Part shown: one piece after another, positions 8,376 through 16,645 of the stretch
Position numbering within the stretch: position 1 is the first letter of the stretch
How the letters are laid out: every line of letters begins with the position of its first letter
Assembly (NCBI RefSeq): GCF_025717065.2
Contig: NZ_JAOVZO020000003.1
Span: 496,001 to 560,000, forward strand
Source: Tahibacter soli
Lineage (GTDB): Bacteria > Pseudomonadota > Gammaproteobacteria > Xanthomonadales > Rhodanobacteraceae
Length of the DNA stretch: 64,000 nt
Reading direction: 5' to 3'
Notes under the pieces: model-generated
What the model saw: only the letters and a program-made list of their open reading frames with translations
What the model was told of the DNA's origin: nothing
Database searches by the model: none
Program-made: the position numbers and the translations under genes

Positions 8376-8938
8376 GGCACGGGGCTCAGGCGTTCGAGTC
8401 CGCTCGGTGCCAGGCGCGGCCACGGAAAGAGCGGACCCGGATCGCGCTTGCGCCTGACCGTCACGGCGGCGTCGTCGCTCGCCGGCACGTCGGCGGTGTC
8501 GAGATCTTCGTGGCCGGCGACGTAGCGCAGGTTCGGCAGGTCGCGGCGCAGCTGTCCGATCAGCGCGAGCAGCGCGCCGATCTGCGCCTCGGTGTACGGC
8601 TCGGTCATCGCCTGCCGGCGCGAGTCGAACCAGTCGGGCCAGCGGCCGCGGTTGACGAGTTCGACGCCGATCGAGCGTTCGTTGTAGCCGCGCGTGTGAT
8701 GCGCGATGCGCGTCGGCGCGACGTAGCGATACAGCGCGCCGTCGCGATCGATGTAGTAGTGGCCGCTGTTGCCGCCGCCCGATTCGTACAGCACGCGCTC
8801 GCCGTACTCGCGCGCGGTGGCGAGGTCGGGCAGCTCGGTGCAATGGATGACCAGGAGGTCGACGGCGGCGGCGGGACGTGCGGCGAGCCGTGCTTCGTAC
8901 GGCAGCGGGGCGGCGTGGATCGGCAGGTCGACGGGCAT
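8372..8938 (-). CDS. N-acetylmuramoyl-L-alanine amidase, AmpD-like
   Basis: A 188-residue Amidase_2 domain protein. Zinc ligands are apparent as H32 (LLVIHCTE), H143 (AGHEDL) and D166 (RKRDPGP). NSGHYYIDRDG and RSIGVELVN are typical of AmpD and its paralogues. There is no signal peptide, so a cytosolic role in recycling anhydro-muropeptides is likely. It forms an overlapping operon with the NlpC/P60 lipoprotein gene. It is not certain that this is AmpD itself rather than a paralogue. Confidence 0.88.
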   Translation of the reverse strand: MPVDLPIHAAPLPYEARLAARPAAAVDLLVIHCTELPDLATAREYGERVLYESGGGNSGHYYIDRDGALYRYVAPTRIAHHTRGYNERSIGVELVNRGRWPDWFDSRRQAMTEPYTEAQIGALLALIGQLRRDLPNLRYVAGHEDLDTADVPASDDAAVTVRRKRDPGPLFPWPRLAPSGLERLSPVP

Positions 8939-9013
8939 GCGTGCGAGTCTCGCAGATGGCCGCGGCGCTGCCAACGCGCTAGCATGCGCCCGCTTCGCCT
9001 CGCGGAAACCCCC

Positions 9014-9565
9014 ATGAAAGGCCACGTCATCCTCTCGCACGGCTCCGACAGCGGCCCGGACGCGACGAAAGTGTCGGCGCTCGCGCAGGTCGCCGAAAGC
9101 TGCGGCTGGCGCGCGAGCCGGCCGGACTATCGCGATCTCGACGCGCGCGGCATGGTCGCCTGCGTCGCGCCGCGCATCGCACGCCTGCGCCACAAGGTGC
9201 GGCCCGGCGAGCGCACGGTGTTCGCCGGTTCGAGCATGGGTTCGTTCGTGTCGGGTCTCGCGTCGCTCGAAACGACGATCGACGCGCTGTTCCTGCTCGC
9301 GCTGCCGTTGGAGATCCCCGGCTACGGCGCGTTCGACGCCTCGCGCGTGCCGACGTGGATCGTGCACGGCTGGAGCGACGAGCTGTGCCCCGCGTCCGAG
9401 GTCGTGACGTTCGCGCGCCAGCGCCGCGCCAATCTCCTGATGCTGGCCGATACGCATCGCCTGGCCGATCACCTCGAGCTGATCGGCGACCATTTCCGCG
9501 CGTTCCTGCGCGCCGTCGAAGCCGAGCCCGATCTCGCTTCGCTGCCGGATATCGAACAGACGTGA
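9014..9565 (+). CDS. KANL3/Tex30-type alpha/beta hydrolase
   Basis: A 183-residue small hydrolase without a signal peptide. Near the N-terminus it has LSHGSDSGPDATKV, and the nucleophile elbow is GSSMGSFVS. The late acid/His segments are VPTWIVHGWSDELCP and ADTHRLADH. This layout fits the YcjY/Tex30-like family of small alpha/beta hydrolases. Its stop overlaps the rlmL start by GTGA, implying coupled translation with the 23S rRNA methyltransferase. The substrate is unknown. Confidence 0.8.
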   Translation: MKGHVILSHGSDSGPDATKVSALAQVAESCGWRASRPDYRDLDARGMVACVAPRIARLRHKVRPGERTVFAGSSMGSFVSGLASLETTIDALFLLALPLEIPGYGAFDASRVPTWIVHGWSDELCPASEVVTFARQRRANLLMLADTHRLADHLELIGDHFRAFLRAVEAEPDLASLPDIEQT

Positions 9566-11694
9566 ATTTTTTCGCCACCTGCCCGAAAGGGCTCGAATAC
9601 CTGTTGCGCGACGAACTCGCCGCGCTCGGCGCGAGCGACGCGCGCGAAGCCCTGGCCGGCGTGCATTTCGCCGGCGATCTCGCCGTCGCTTATCGCGCGC
9701 TGCTCTGGTCGCGCCTGGCCAGCCGGATACTGATGCCGATCGCGCAGTTCGACGCGCCGGACGGCGAAGCGCTGTACGAAGGCGTCGCCGCGGTCGATTT
9801 TTCCGCGCACCTGGGCGAGACCGCGACGTTCGCCGTCGACGCGAACGGTTCGACCAAGGGCATCACGCACACGCACTACGCGGTGCAGCGCGTGAAGGAC
9901 GCCGTGGTCGACCAGTTCCGCCGCCGCTCGGGCGAGCGGCCGGCGATCGACACGGAACGGCCGGCGGTGCGCCTGAACCTGCTGCTGCGCCGCGAGCGCG
10001 GCACGCTGTCGCTCGATCTTTCCGGCGCGCCGCTGCACCAGCGCGGCTGGCGCGACGGACACGGCAAGGCGTCGCTCAAGGAAAACCTCGCGAGCGCGAT
10101 GCTCGTGCGCGCGCACTGGCCGAAGATCGCCGCGGACGGCGGCCCGCTGGTCGATCCGATGTGCGGCTCGGGCACGCTGCTCGTCGAAGGCGCGTGGATG
10201 GCCGCCGACGTGGCCCCCGGCTGGAAGCGCGAGTACTACGGTGTCGCCGGCTGGCTCGGCCACGATGCGGCGTTGTGGAAGACGCTGCGCGACGAGGTCG
10301 ACGAGCGCGCGCAGACGGGCCTGGCGAAGCTCGACGCGCGGTTCTTCGGCTTCGACCAGGACCCGGCGGTGCTCAACGAGGCGCGTCACAACGCGCAGCG
10401 CGCGGGCGTGGCCGGCTTTCTGCACCTGGGCCGGCAGTCGCTGTCGCATCTGAAGCGCACGCAGGAATGCGTGCGGCCGGGCCTCGTCATCGTCAATCCG
10501 CCCTACGGGCAGCGCCTGGGCGAGCGCGACGCGCTCGTGCCGCTGTATCGCGAACTCGGCGAGAAGCTCGCGGGCGAGTTCGCCGGCTGGCGCGCGAGCG
10601 CGATCACGTCCGAGCCCGATCTCGGCCGCGCGATCGGGCTGCGCGCCGAGAAAAAGTACGCGCTGTACAACGGCGCGATCGAGTGCCAGTTGTTGAATTT
10701 CGATCTTACGGTTCAAGAGCCAACGGAGCCGCGCGTGCCGAAGCCGCTGTCGCCCGGCGCGCAGATGCTGAAGAACCGCATCGAGAAGAACCGCAAGCAC
10801 CTGAAGAAGCGCGTCGAGCGCGACGGCGTCGAATGCTATCGCCTGTACGATGCCGACCTGCCCGAATACGCCGCCGCGATCGACGTCTACGGCGAGTATC
10901 TGCACATCCAGGAATACCAGGCGCCGTCGAGCATTCCCGAAGAAACCGCGCGCACCCGCTGGCGCGAGATCGTGCGCGTCGCCGGCGAAACGCTCGGCGT
11001 GCCGCGCGAGAAGATCGCGCTCAAGCAGCGCTATCGCGCGAAGGGCGGCGAGAAATACGGCCGCATGGACCAGCGCGGCGAATTCGTCGAAGTCGGGGAG
11101 GGCGGTCTGCGCTTTCTCGTGAACCTGTGGGACTACCTCGACACCGGTCTGTTTCTCGATCACCGGCCGCTGCGCGCCCGGGTGCGCGAACTCGCGCGCG
11201 GCAAGCGATTTCTGAACCTCTTCTGCTACACCGGTTCGGTCAGCGTCTACGCCGCGGCCGGCGGCGCGGCGGCGACGACGAGCGTCGATCTGTCGAATAC
11301 GTATCTCGAATGGGCGTCGAGCAATCTCACGCTGAACGGGTATGCCGGACCGCCGCACCGGCTCGTGCAGGCGGACGCGCAGGCGTTCGTCGACCACGAT
11401 CGCGGCGTCTACGATCTCATCTTCGTCGACCCGCCGACGTTCTCCAATTCCAAGCGCGCCGACGATTTCGACGTCCAGCGCGACCACGTGCGCCTGCTCC
11501 TGGCCTGCGCGCGGCGGCTGGCGCCGGGCGGCCTGATCCTTTTTTCGAACAATTACCGGCGCTTCGAGCTCGATGCCGTGGCGCTGTCGTCGCTCGCGGT
11601 GCGCGACATCAGCGCGGCGACGATCCCGTTCGATTTCGAGCGCGACGCGAAAATCCACCGCGCATGGGAACTGCGTCACGCGTCCGGGGCGTAG
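9562..11694 (+). CDS. rlmL: Bifunctional 23S rRNA methyltransferase RlmKL
   Basis: A 710-residue protein starting with GTG. It methylates G2445 (RlmL half) and G2069 (RlmK half) of 23S rRNA, by E. coli numbering. The order is a THUMP domain (about 45-155), an RlmL methyltransferase with the SAM site DPMCGSGTLLVEGA and catalytic VNPPYGQRLG, a linker, and an RlmK methyltransferase with NLFCYTGSVSVYAA and DPPTFSNSK. Length matches fused RlmKL of gammaproteobacteria. Its start overlaps the upstream hydrolase stop. Confidence 0.96.
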   Translation: MNFFATCPKGLEYLLRDELAALGASDAREALAGVHFAGDLAVAYRALLWSRLASRILMPIAQFDAPDGEALYEGVAAVDFSAHLGETATFAVDANGSTKGITHTHYAVQRVKDAVVDQFRRRSGERPAIDTERPAVRLNLLLRRERGTLSLDLSGAPLHQRGWRDGHGKASLKENLASAMLVRAHWPKIAADGGPLVDPMCGSGTLLVEGAWMAADVAPGWKREYYGVAGWLGHDAALWKTLRDEVDERAQTGLAKLDARFFGFDQDPAVLNEARHNAQRAGVAGFLHLGRQSLSHLKRTQECVRPGLVIVNPPYGQRLGERDALVPLYRELGEKLAGEFAGWRASAITSEPDLGRAIGLRAEKKYALYNGAIECQLLNFDLTVQEPTEPRVPKPLSPGAQMLKNRIEKNRKHLKKRVERDGVECYRLYDADLPEYAAAIDVYGEYLHIQEYQAPSSIPEETARTRWREIVRVAGETLGVPREKIALKQRYRAKGGEKYGRMDQRGEFVEVGEGGLRFLVNLWDYLDTGLFLDHRPLRARVRELARGKRFLNLFCYTGSVSVYAAAGGAAATTSVDLSNTYLEWASSNLTLNGYAGPPHRLVQADAQAFVDHDRGVYDLIFVDPPTFSNSKRADDFDVQRDHVRLLLACARRLAPGGLILFSNNYRRFELDAVALSSLAVRDISAATIPFDFERDAKIHRAWELRHASGA

Positions 11695-11797
11695 CGGTCC
11701 GCAAATCTGAACGAAACTCGCCGCCTGACGGACCCCGTAAGCGGCGATTCAGCCGCGCGACCGCAGCATGGACTCGCAACTTCCGCAGGCCACGACC

Positions 11798-12205
11798 ATG
11801 AATGCCACTACTCGCAAACTTCTCATCGCCGTTTTCGCCGTCGTCGCGTTCGCGCTGACGCCGTCCGCCTTCGCTCGCGACCATTATTCGATCTCGATCG
11901 GCGGCCCGGGCTACGGCGTCAGTTACTCCAACCACCACGGTGGTCACTGGGGCGGTTGGGTGTCGGGCGGTTATGGCTACTACGACGGTCCGTACCGCTA
12001 TTCGTCGTACTACGCACCGGTCTACTACCCGGCGTATCGACCGTATCCGCGATACCGCACGGTGGTCTACGAACGGCCGGTCTACCGCTACTACGATCGT
12101 TACGATCGCTATGACCGCTACGACCACCGCGATCATCGCCGTCACGACCGCTACTACGATCGCGACCGCCACTACAGCCACCGCGATCGGTACTACGACC
12201 GCTAA
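11798..12205 (+). CDS. Secreted Gly/Tyr/Arg-rich low-complexity protein
   Basis: A 135-residue exported protein. The signal peptide is about residues 1-26 (ending PSAFA). The mature part opens DHYSISIGGPGYGVSYSNHHGGHWGGW, becomes Tyr-rich, and ends with repeated YDR, DHR and HRDR units. An upstream in-frame ATG (11768) would bury the signal peptide, so 11798 is chosen. A strong terminator follows. Similar low-complexity proteins occur widely in Lysobacterales, with unknown function; envelope or nucleic-acid binding are only guesses. Confidence 0.75.
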   Translation: MNATTRKLLIAVFAVVAFALTPSAFARDHYSISIGGPGYGVSYSNHHGGHWGGWVSGGYGYYDGPYRYSSYYAPVYYPAYRPYPRYRTVVYERPVYRYYDRYDRYDRYDHRDHRRHDRYYDRDRHYSHRDRYYDR

Positions 12206-12266
12206 AGGTTCAACGGTCCCACGCCGGCGGACTCGCCCCTTCCCCTTGGGCACCGCCGGTAACCGG

Positions 12267-12308
12267 AACCCCGCCGCCTTTCCCCTGAGGCGGCGGGGTT
12301 CTTCTTTT
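12267..12308 (+). terminator. Rho-independent terminator
   Basis: A perfect 12-bp stem (AACCCCGCCGCC at 12267-12278 with its complement at 12289-12300), a 10-base loop, and a T-rich tail (CTTCTTTT). It ends transcription of the Tyr/Arg-rich gene. The next gene is convergent. Confidence 0.88.
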
Positions 12309-12315
12309 CCGAGGT

Positions 12316-12687
12316 TTACTTTTTCGCGTCGCGCGCGGCCCGTTCCGCGTCGCGGAACGCCTCCTTGTCGATGACGTCGATGCGCGCGATCGGACACGGC
12401 ACGCCGTCGTCGCCGACGATCGCCTCGTTCGCGTCGCCGCAGGCGCGGTCGAGCGCGTTGTTGAGCCGGAAATGCAGCGCCGCGCCCTTGCCGAAACGCG
12501 GACATTGCGCGCTGGCCATCGTCACGCGGTAGTAGTAGCGGTCGGCGCGCAGCACGAGGCCGTCGGCGCCCGTCGCGTACCACTCACCGACGCGGTCGGG
12601 CCGCAGGCATTGCGCGTACGGCAGGCGCTCGGACGCGCGGGCCGGGGCGGCGACGAGTGCGAGCAGCGCGATAACGAGCGTTTTCAT
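12316..12687 (-). CDS. Secreted DUF6491-like protein
   Basis: A 123-residue protein with a signal peptide (about 1-18). The mature form has four Cys residues and the pattern CLRPDRVGEWYATGADGLVLRADRYYYRVTMASAQCPRF, resembling DUF6491 proteins with paired Cys and a Tyr-rich strand. Function is unknown. It is convergent with the Tyr/Arg-rich gene and divergent from the methyltransferase gene. Confidence 0.65.
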   Translation of the reverse strand: MKTLVIALLALVAAPARASERLPYAQCLRPDRVGEWYATGADGLVLRADRYYYRVTMASAQCPRFGKGAALHFRLNNALDRACGDANEAIVGDDGVPCPIARIDVIDKEAFRDAERAARDAKK

Positions 12688-12792
12688 GGGGATGCTCCGT
12701 CAAAGGAAGAACAAGACGGCACGGCCCGTCAAGCCGTCGCGCCGCCGCCGCCCGCCATGGTACAAAGGGCGCCGCTCCTGCCGGACCCTCGC

Positions 12793-13443
12793 ATGCACGA
12801 CCGCGCCAAACCCGCACGCGGACCGAACGGTCCGTCGCCGACGCTGACCTTCTTCAAGCAATGGTTGAAGAATCCGCTGTCGGTAGCGGCGTTGTCGCCG
12901 TCGAGCCGCCAATTGGCGCGCCTGATGGTGCGCGAGCTGCCGAAGGATGCCGAACGCGTGGTCGAACTCGGCGGCGGTACGGGCGTCTTCACGCAGGCAA
13001 TGCTCGAACACGGCATCGAGCCCCAGCGGCTGATGGTCGTCGAACTGAACGCGGAACTGCATCAGTTCCTGCACCAGCGCTTTCCGGACGTCCGCGTCGT
13101 CTGCGGCGACGCGCGGCAGCTGCCGGCGCTGGTCGACGAGCACCGCTTCGGCGACAGCCCGGTCGACGCGATCGTGAGCGGCCTGGGCCTCCTGTCGATG
13201 CCCAAATCGCTGCAGCGCGAGATTCTCGAAGGCGCGTTCGCGGTACTGCCGCCGGAAGGCCGCTACATCCAGTTCACGTACGGTCCGGTGAGCCCGGTCG
13301 GGCGCGAGATCCTCGACGATCTCGGCCTCGTCGTGCGCCGCGGCGGCTTCGCGTGGTGGAACATCCCGCCGGCCTCGGTGTTCGTCTACACCCGTTCGCG
13401 CTCGAAGCCGATTCATCCGGTGCGCGCGAAGGACAAAACCTAA
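12793..13443 (+). CDS. Class I SAM-dependent methyltransferase, PmtA-like
   Basis: A 216-residue methyltransferase. The glycine-rich SAM site is VVELGGGTGVFTQAML (about residues 56-71), followed by VVELNAE and VCGDARQL. The N-terminal FFKQWLKNPLSVAALSPSSRQLA and FTYGPVSPVGREILDDLG recall bacterial phospholipid N-methyltransferases (PmtA type) and rRNA-dimethylase-like enzymes. The function could be phosphatidylethanolamine methylation, but that is inference. An ATG 12 codons upstream (12757) is possible. Its TAA shares bases with the stop of the convergent zincin gene. Confidence 0.75.
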   Translation: MHDRAKPARGPNGPSPTLTFFKQWLKNPLSVAALSPSSRQLARLMVRELPKDAERVVELGGGTGVFTQAMLEHGIEPQRLMVVELNAELHQFLHQRFPDVRVVCGDARQLPALVDEHRFGDSPVDAIVSGLGLLSMPKSLQREILEGAFAVLPPEGRYIQFTYGPVSPVGREILDDLGLVVRRGGFAWWNIPPASVFVYTRSRSKPIHPVRAKDKT

Positions 13444-13913
13444 AGCAATCCTCGCTCGACCAGCCACGCGCGCGCGTCTTCCGCGTCGCGCTCGAACCAC
13501 GCGCGCGTCGAACCGAGGCGGTAGGTGTAGCCCCAGGCGTCCATGTCGCGCATCAGCCGATCGCTGCCGACGTCCGGCAGCTCACCCGCCAGCACGATCT
13601 GCAGATAGCACGTGGCGTCCTCCTCGGCGACCGAATCGGTCGCGTCGGTGTGCACGAGTGCGCGCCGCTCCGGCGGCAGCACGATGAGATGACAGGCCTC
13701 GTGCAGCAGCGAGTGCACCGGCGTGTCGCCGCGCGCGTAGACGGTCGTGCCGATGATGCCGGCCTCAGGCTCGCCCCAGAAGCTGCCGGGTATCGGCGCG
13801 CCGTCGGGCACGATCCGAAGCGCCAGCGCGTGCCGCCCGAGCAGCGCCGCGATCGCGGCAAGATCGGTCTGCGCGAGCGTCGTTACCGCCGCCGCGTCGT
13901 GCGCCTCGCCCAC
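13440..13913 (-). CDS. HEACH zinc-metallopeptidase-like protein at the end of the min operon
   Basis: A 157-residue soluble protein. HSLLHEACHLI (residues 67-77) is a HExxH zinc site, and AEEDATCYLQ (96-105) supplies a third-ligand Glu at the spacing seen in ImmA/IrrE-type zincins. There is no signal peptide or membrane segment. It starts 4 bases after the minE stop, so it belongs to the GNAT-minC-minD-minE operon. Its link to division-site selection is inference only. It may be a metallopeptidase or a zinc-fold protein that has lost activity. Confidence 0.7.
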   Translation of the reverse strand: MGEAHDAAAVTTLAQTDLAAIAALLGRHALALRIVPDGAPIPGSFWGEPEAGIIGTTVYARGDTPVHSLLHEACHLIVLPPERRALVHTDATDSVAEEDATCYLQIVLAGELPDVGSDRLMRDMDAWGYTYRLGSTRAWFERDAEDARAWLVERGLL

Positions 13914-13917
13914 GCGT

Positions 13918-14199
13918 TCACACTTCGCCGGCGGCCGCGGGCGCCTGGCTCTTGTCCGGCAGCGTCACGGTGAGTTCGAGCACGTCGTGTTCGCCTTCGT
14001 GTTCGACCTTGATGTCCACCGCGTCCTGATCGACGTTGACGTACTTGCGGATCACTTCGAGCAGTTCGCGGCGCAGCAGCGGCAGGTAGTCGGGGCTGCC
14101 GCGCGCGCTGCGCTCCTGCGCGACGATGATGCGCAGGCGCTCCTTGGCGATCGTCGCGGTGTTCTTCGGGCGGGCGCGCAGGAAATCGAAAATACCCAT
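13918..14199 (-). CDS. minE: Cell division topological specificity factor MinE
   Basis: A 93-residue MinE. The membrane-targeting N-terminus [15 protein letters not shown], the MinD-contact helix [13 protein letters not shown], and the dimeric domain [14 protein letters not shown] are all recognisable. MinE stimulates MinD ATPase and drives pole-to-pole oscillation. The gene is 2 bases after minD and 4 bases before the zincin gene. The C-terminal tail ([11 protein letters not shown]) is slightly longer than in E. coli. Confidence 0.95.
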   Translation of the reverse strand: MGIFDFLRARPKNTATIAKERLRIIVAQERSARGSPDYLPLLRRELLEVIRKYVNVDQDAVDIKVEHEGEHDVLELTVTLPDKSQAPAAAGEV

Positions 14200-14201
14200 G
14201 C

Positions 14202-15014
14202 TCAGCTCCCGAACAGTCGAGACAGGATGCCCTTCTTCGGTACGTCGAGGAATCGCATCGGACGTTCCTGGCCGAGCAGGCGCGCAACCGCGTCGTCGTA
14301 GGCGAGGCCCGCGTGCGAGGTCTCGTCGAGAATCACCGGCACGCCGGCGTTGGACGCGGCGAGCACGCCTTCCGATTCGGGAATGATGCCGAGCACTTCG
14401 ATGCCGAGAATTTCCTTGACGTCCTCGATGCTCATCATGTCGCCGCTGGCCACGCGCGCCGGGTTGTAGCGCGTCAGCAGCAGGTGCTGCTTGACCGGAT
14501 CGCCGCCGGCCTCGGCGCGGCGCGTCTTGGACGACAGGAGGCCCAGAATGCGGTCGGAGTCGCGCACCGACGACACTTCGGGATTGACCACGACGATCGC
14601 GCGATCGGCGAAATACATCGCCAGGAACGCGCCTTTTTCGATGCCGGCCGGCGAATCGCAGACGACGTAGTCGAAGCCTTCGTCCCGGAACTCGTTGAGC
14701 ACGCGCTCGACGCCGTCCTTGGTCAGCGCGTCCTTGTCGCGCGTCTGCGACGCGGCGAGCACATGCAGATTTTCGAAGCGCTTGTCCTTGATCAGCGCCT
14801 GCTTGAGCGTGCATTCGGCGTGGATCACGTTGACGAAGTCGTACACGACCCGGCGCTCGCAACCCATGATGAGGTCGAGATTGCGCAGGCCGACGTCGAA
14901 GTCGATGACCGCGACCTTCTTGCCGTGCCGGGCCAGGCCGACCGCGATCGACGCGCTGGTGGTGGTTTTGCCGACTCCGCCCTTGCCGGAAGTGACGACG
15001 ATGAACTCAGTCAA
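14202..15014 (-). CDS. minD: Septum site-determining ATPase MinD
   Basis: A 270-residue deviant-Walker ATPase of the ParA/MinD family. [11 protein letters not shown] starts at residue 9 with the signature Lys11, [10 protein letters not shown] follows, and a C-terminal amphipathic helix ([11 protein letters not shown]) anchors it to the membrane. MinD recruits MinC to inhibit FtsZ at the poles and is released by MinE. It sits between minC (40-base gap) and minE in the expected order. Confidence 0.97.
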   Translation of the reverse strand: MTEFIVVTSGKGGVGKTTTSASIAVGLARHGKKVAVIDFDVGLRNLDLIMGCERRVVYDFVNVIHAECTLKQALIKDKRFENLHVLAASQTRDKDALTKDGVERVLNEFRDEGFDYVVCDSPAGIEKGAFLAMYFADRAIVVVNPEVSSVRDSDRILGLLSSKTRRAEAGGDPVKQHLLLTRYNPARVASGDMMSIEDVKEILGIEVLGIIPESEGVLAASNAGVPVILDETSHAGLAYDDAVARLLGQERPMRFLDVPKKGILSRLFGS

Positions 15015-15054
15015 TGCTCTCTCTCCGTGTGGCTCTTGATGACGCTCCGCACCC

Positions 15055-15825
15055 TTAGCCGAGCCTGGCCAGGTGCAGTTTCTCCCCCTCCAGCCACGCC
15101 TGCACGGGCTTGCCGCGCAGATCCGCCGGAATGTCTTCGAAGACGCGATAGTGGCCGGCGATCGACACCAGTTCGGCCTGGAAATCCTGGCAATAGATGC
15201 GCGCGGTCGCGTCGCCCTGCGCGCCGGCGATCACCTTGCCGCGCAGCGGCGCGTAGACGTGCACCGAGCCGTCGGCGATCACTTCGGCGCCGTTGCCGAC
15301 CATCGCGGTGATGACGAGGTCGGTGCCGCGCGCGTAGATCTGCTGTCCCGAGCGCACCGGCTGCGACTGGTGCTGACCGGCCGCGTTGCCCGTGCCGCGC
15401 GACGGCGGAGGCGGCGTACGGCGCTCCTCGCGCGGCGCGCGCGATTCGGGCGGCGGCGTCGGCGCGTGCGCGGCGTCGCCCGGCTCGTACGCCGCGCGGA
15501 ATTTCGCGAACAGCGGCAGATCGAGCGACTGCGCCAGGTTTTCGTTCTCGCTCGTGCCGTAGGCGAGGCCGACCGGCAGCATGCCCGCGTCGCGGATCGT
15601 CGCGAGCACGGCGCGGACGGTTTCGACGGGCGGCAGCGCGGGCAGATGCGACAGGTCGAGCACGACCGGGGCGCGGCGGAACAGCTGCGGAGCGGTGTCG
15701 ACCTTGTGCGCGAGTTCCTGCGCGAGCGCGGCGAGGTCCAGGTGCTTGATGCGCAGGTTGGCGATGCCGACCTGTCCGAACTTCAGTTCGCCGACCGGCT
15801 CGGCCGCGGGCATCACCTTGGCCAT
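15055..15825 (-). CDS. minC: Septum site-determining inhibitor MinC
   Basis: A 256-residue MinC. An N-terminal FtsZ-inhibitory domain (about 1-110) is joined by a proline-rich linker to a C-terminal beta-helix domain (about 150-256). That domain contains SGQQIYARGTDLVITAMVGNGAEVIADGSVHVYAPLRGKVIAG, the MinD-binding and dimerisation region. The linker is long and rich in Pro and Arg. It begins 4 bases after the upstream GNAT gene, so all share one transcript. Confidence 0.95.
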   Translation of the reverse strand: MAKVMPAAEPVGELKFGQVGIANLRIKHLDLAALAQELAHKVDTAPQLFRRAPVVLDLSHLPALPPVETVRAVLATIRDAGMLPVGLAYGTSENENLAQSLDLPLFAKFRAAYEPGDAAHAPTPPPESRAPREERRTPPPPSRGTGNAAGQHQSQPVRSGQQIYARGTDLVITAMVGNGAEVIADGSVHVYAPLRGKVIAGAQGDATARIYCQDFQAELVSIAGHYRVFEDIPADLRGKPVQAWLEGEKLHLARLG

Positions 15826-15829
15826 GCGG

Positions 15830-16444
15830 TCACTGACCGCCTGCCGCGCGGCGCGGCGACGGCGGGCCGCTGCGCGGGCGCTCGGCCAGCCACGGCTGGT
15901 TCGGCAGCTGCCCCGTCGGGCCGTTCAGGTAGGTGTCGCGGACATAGGCGTAGCTGGGAAGATCCTTCGCCAGCAGGCTCACGCGCTTGCCGACGCCCGG
16001 CATGATCTGCTGCCCCACCTCGTGGAAGCCGTAGGTGCCGTGGAACAGCACCGAGACGTCGTCGCGCGGCTCCAGGAACACCTCGCACGAGAGCACCGGC
16101 ACGCGCACTTCGGCGTAGCTCGTGGCGTCGGCGTAGAACACGCGGCCGAGGCCGAGGCCGCGGTACGGCTTGGCCACGACGATGCGGTCGATGTACACGA
16201 ACGCCGGATAGCGTTCGCGAAACCAGAGGAAATTCGCGCTTTCGTAGTCGTTGTTTTCGCGCAGTGCGATCAGGAAGCCGGCGATGTGGCCGTCGACTTC
16301 GGCGACCCGGAAATATTCCGCATTGTCGAAAAAGCGACTGACCTTCGCGGTGTCCAGCGGCAGAATCGTGGGGCCGGCGGCGTTATTCAATGCAAGGACG
16401 TGATCCAGCTCGTGCTCGCGCACGTCGCGGATGGCGATGGCCAT
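15830..16444 (-). CDS. GNAT acetyltransferase leading the min operon
   Basis: A 204-residue GNAT-fold protein. It shows IRDVREHELDHVLALNNAAGP, the central FVYIDRIVVAKPYRGLGLGRVFY, which holds the acetyl-CoA loop RGLGLG, and late FHGTYGFHEVGQQ. The ATG at 16444 has GGAG upstream. It lies directly before minC; an acetyltransferase here is, to my knowledge, common in Lysobacterales. A proline/arginine-rich tail follows the domain. Whether it modifies Min proteins is unknown. Confidence 0.85.
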   Translation of the reverse strand: MAIAIRDVREHELDHVLALNNAAGPTILPLDTAKVSRFFDNAEYFRVAEVDGHIAGFLIALRENNDYESANFLWFRERYPAFVYIDRIVVAKPYRGLGLGRVFYADATSYAEVRVPVLSCEVFLEPRDDVSVLFHGTYGFHEVGQQIMPGVGKRVSLLAKDLPSYAYVRDTYLNGPTGQLPNQPWLAERPRSGPPSPRRAAGGQ

Positions 16445-16645
16445 TCGTTGCTCCAGCGGTATTGCGGGGCGGCCCGGTTCGGCGCCCACCGATCGGCGGA
16501 TTATCGCACGGGGGCAGGGCTCAAGCCATTGCGCGGCGCGGCAGATCGGGTTAAGGAATCGTAAGCGCCGCGCCCGCCGCCCGTTGCCCGCGCCGGATGA
16601 CTTTCAACAGTTGCCCTTGGCGCCGGCGCGCCTATGATCGGGGCC

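Noticed and set aside
9469-11679. Minus-strand open frame of 736 codons opposite rlmL
   Set aside because: It mirrors the codon pattern of rlmL and shows no recognisable motif; rlmL itself is certain.
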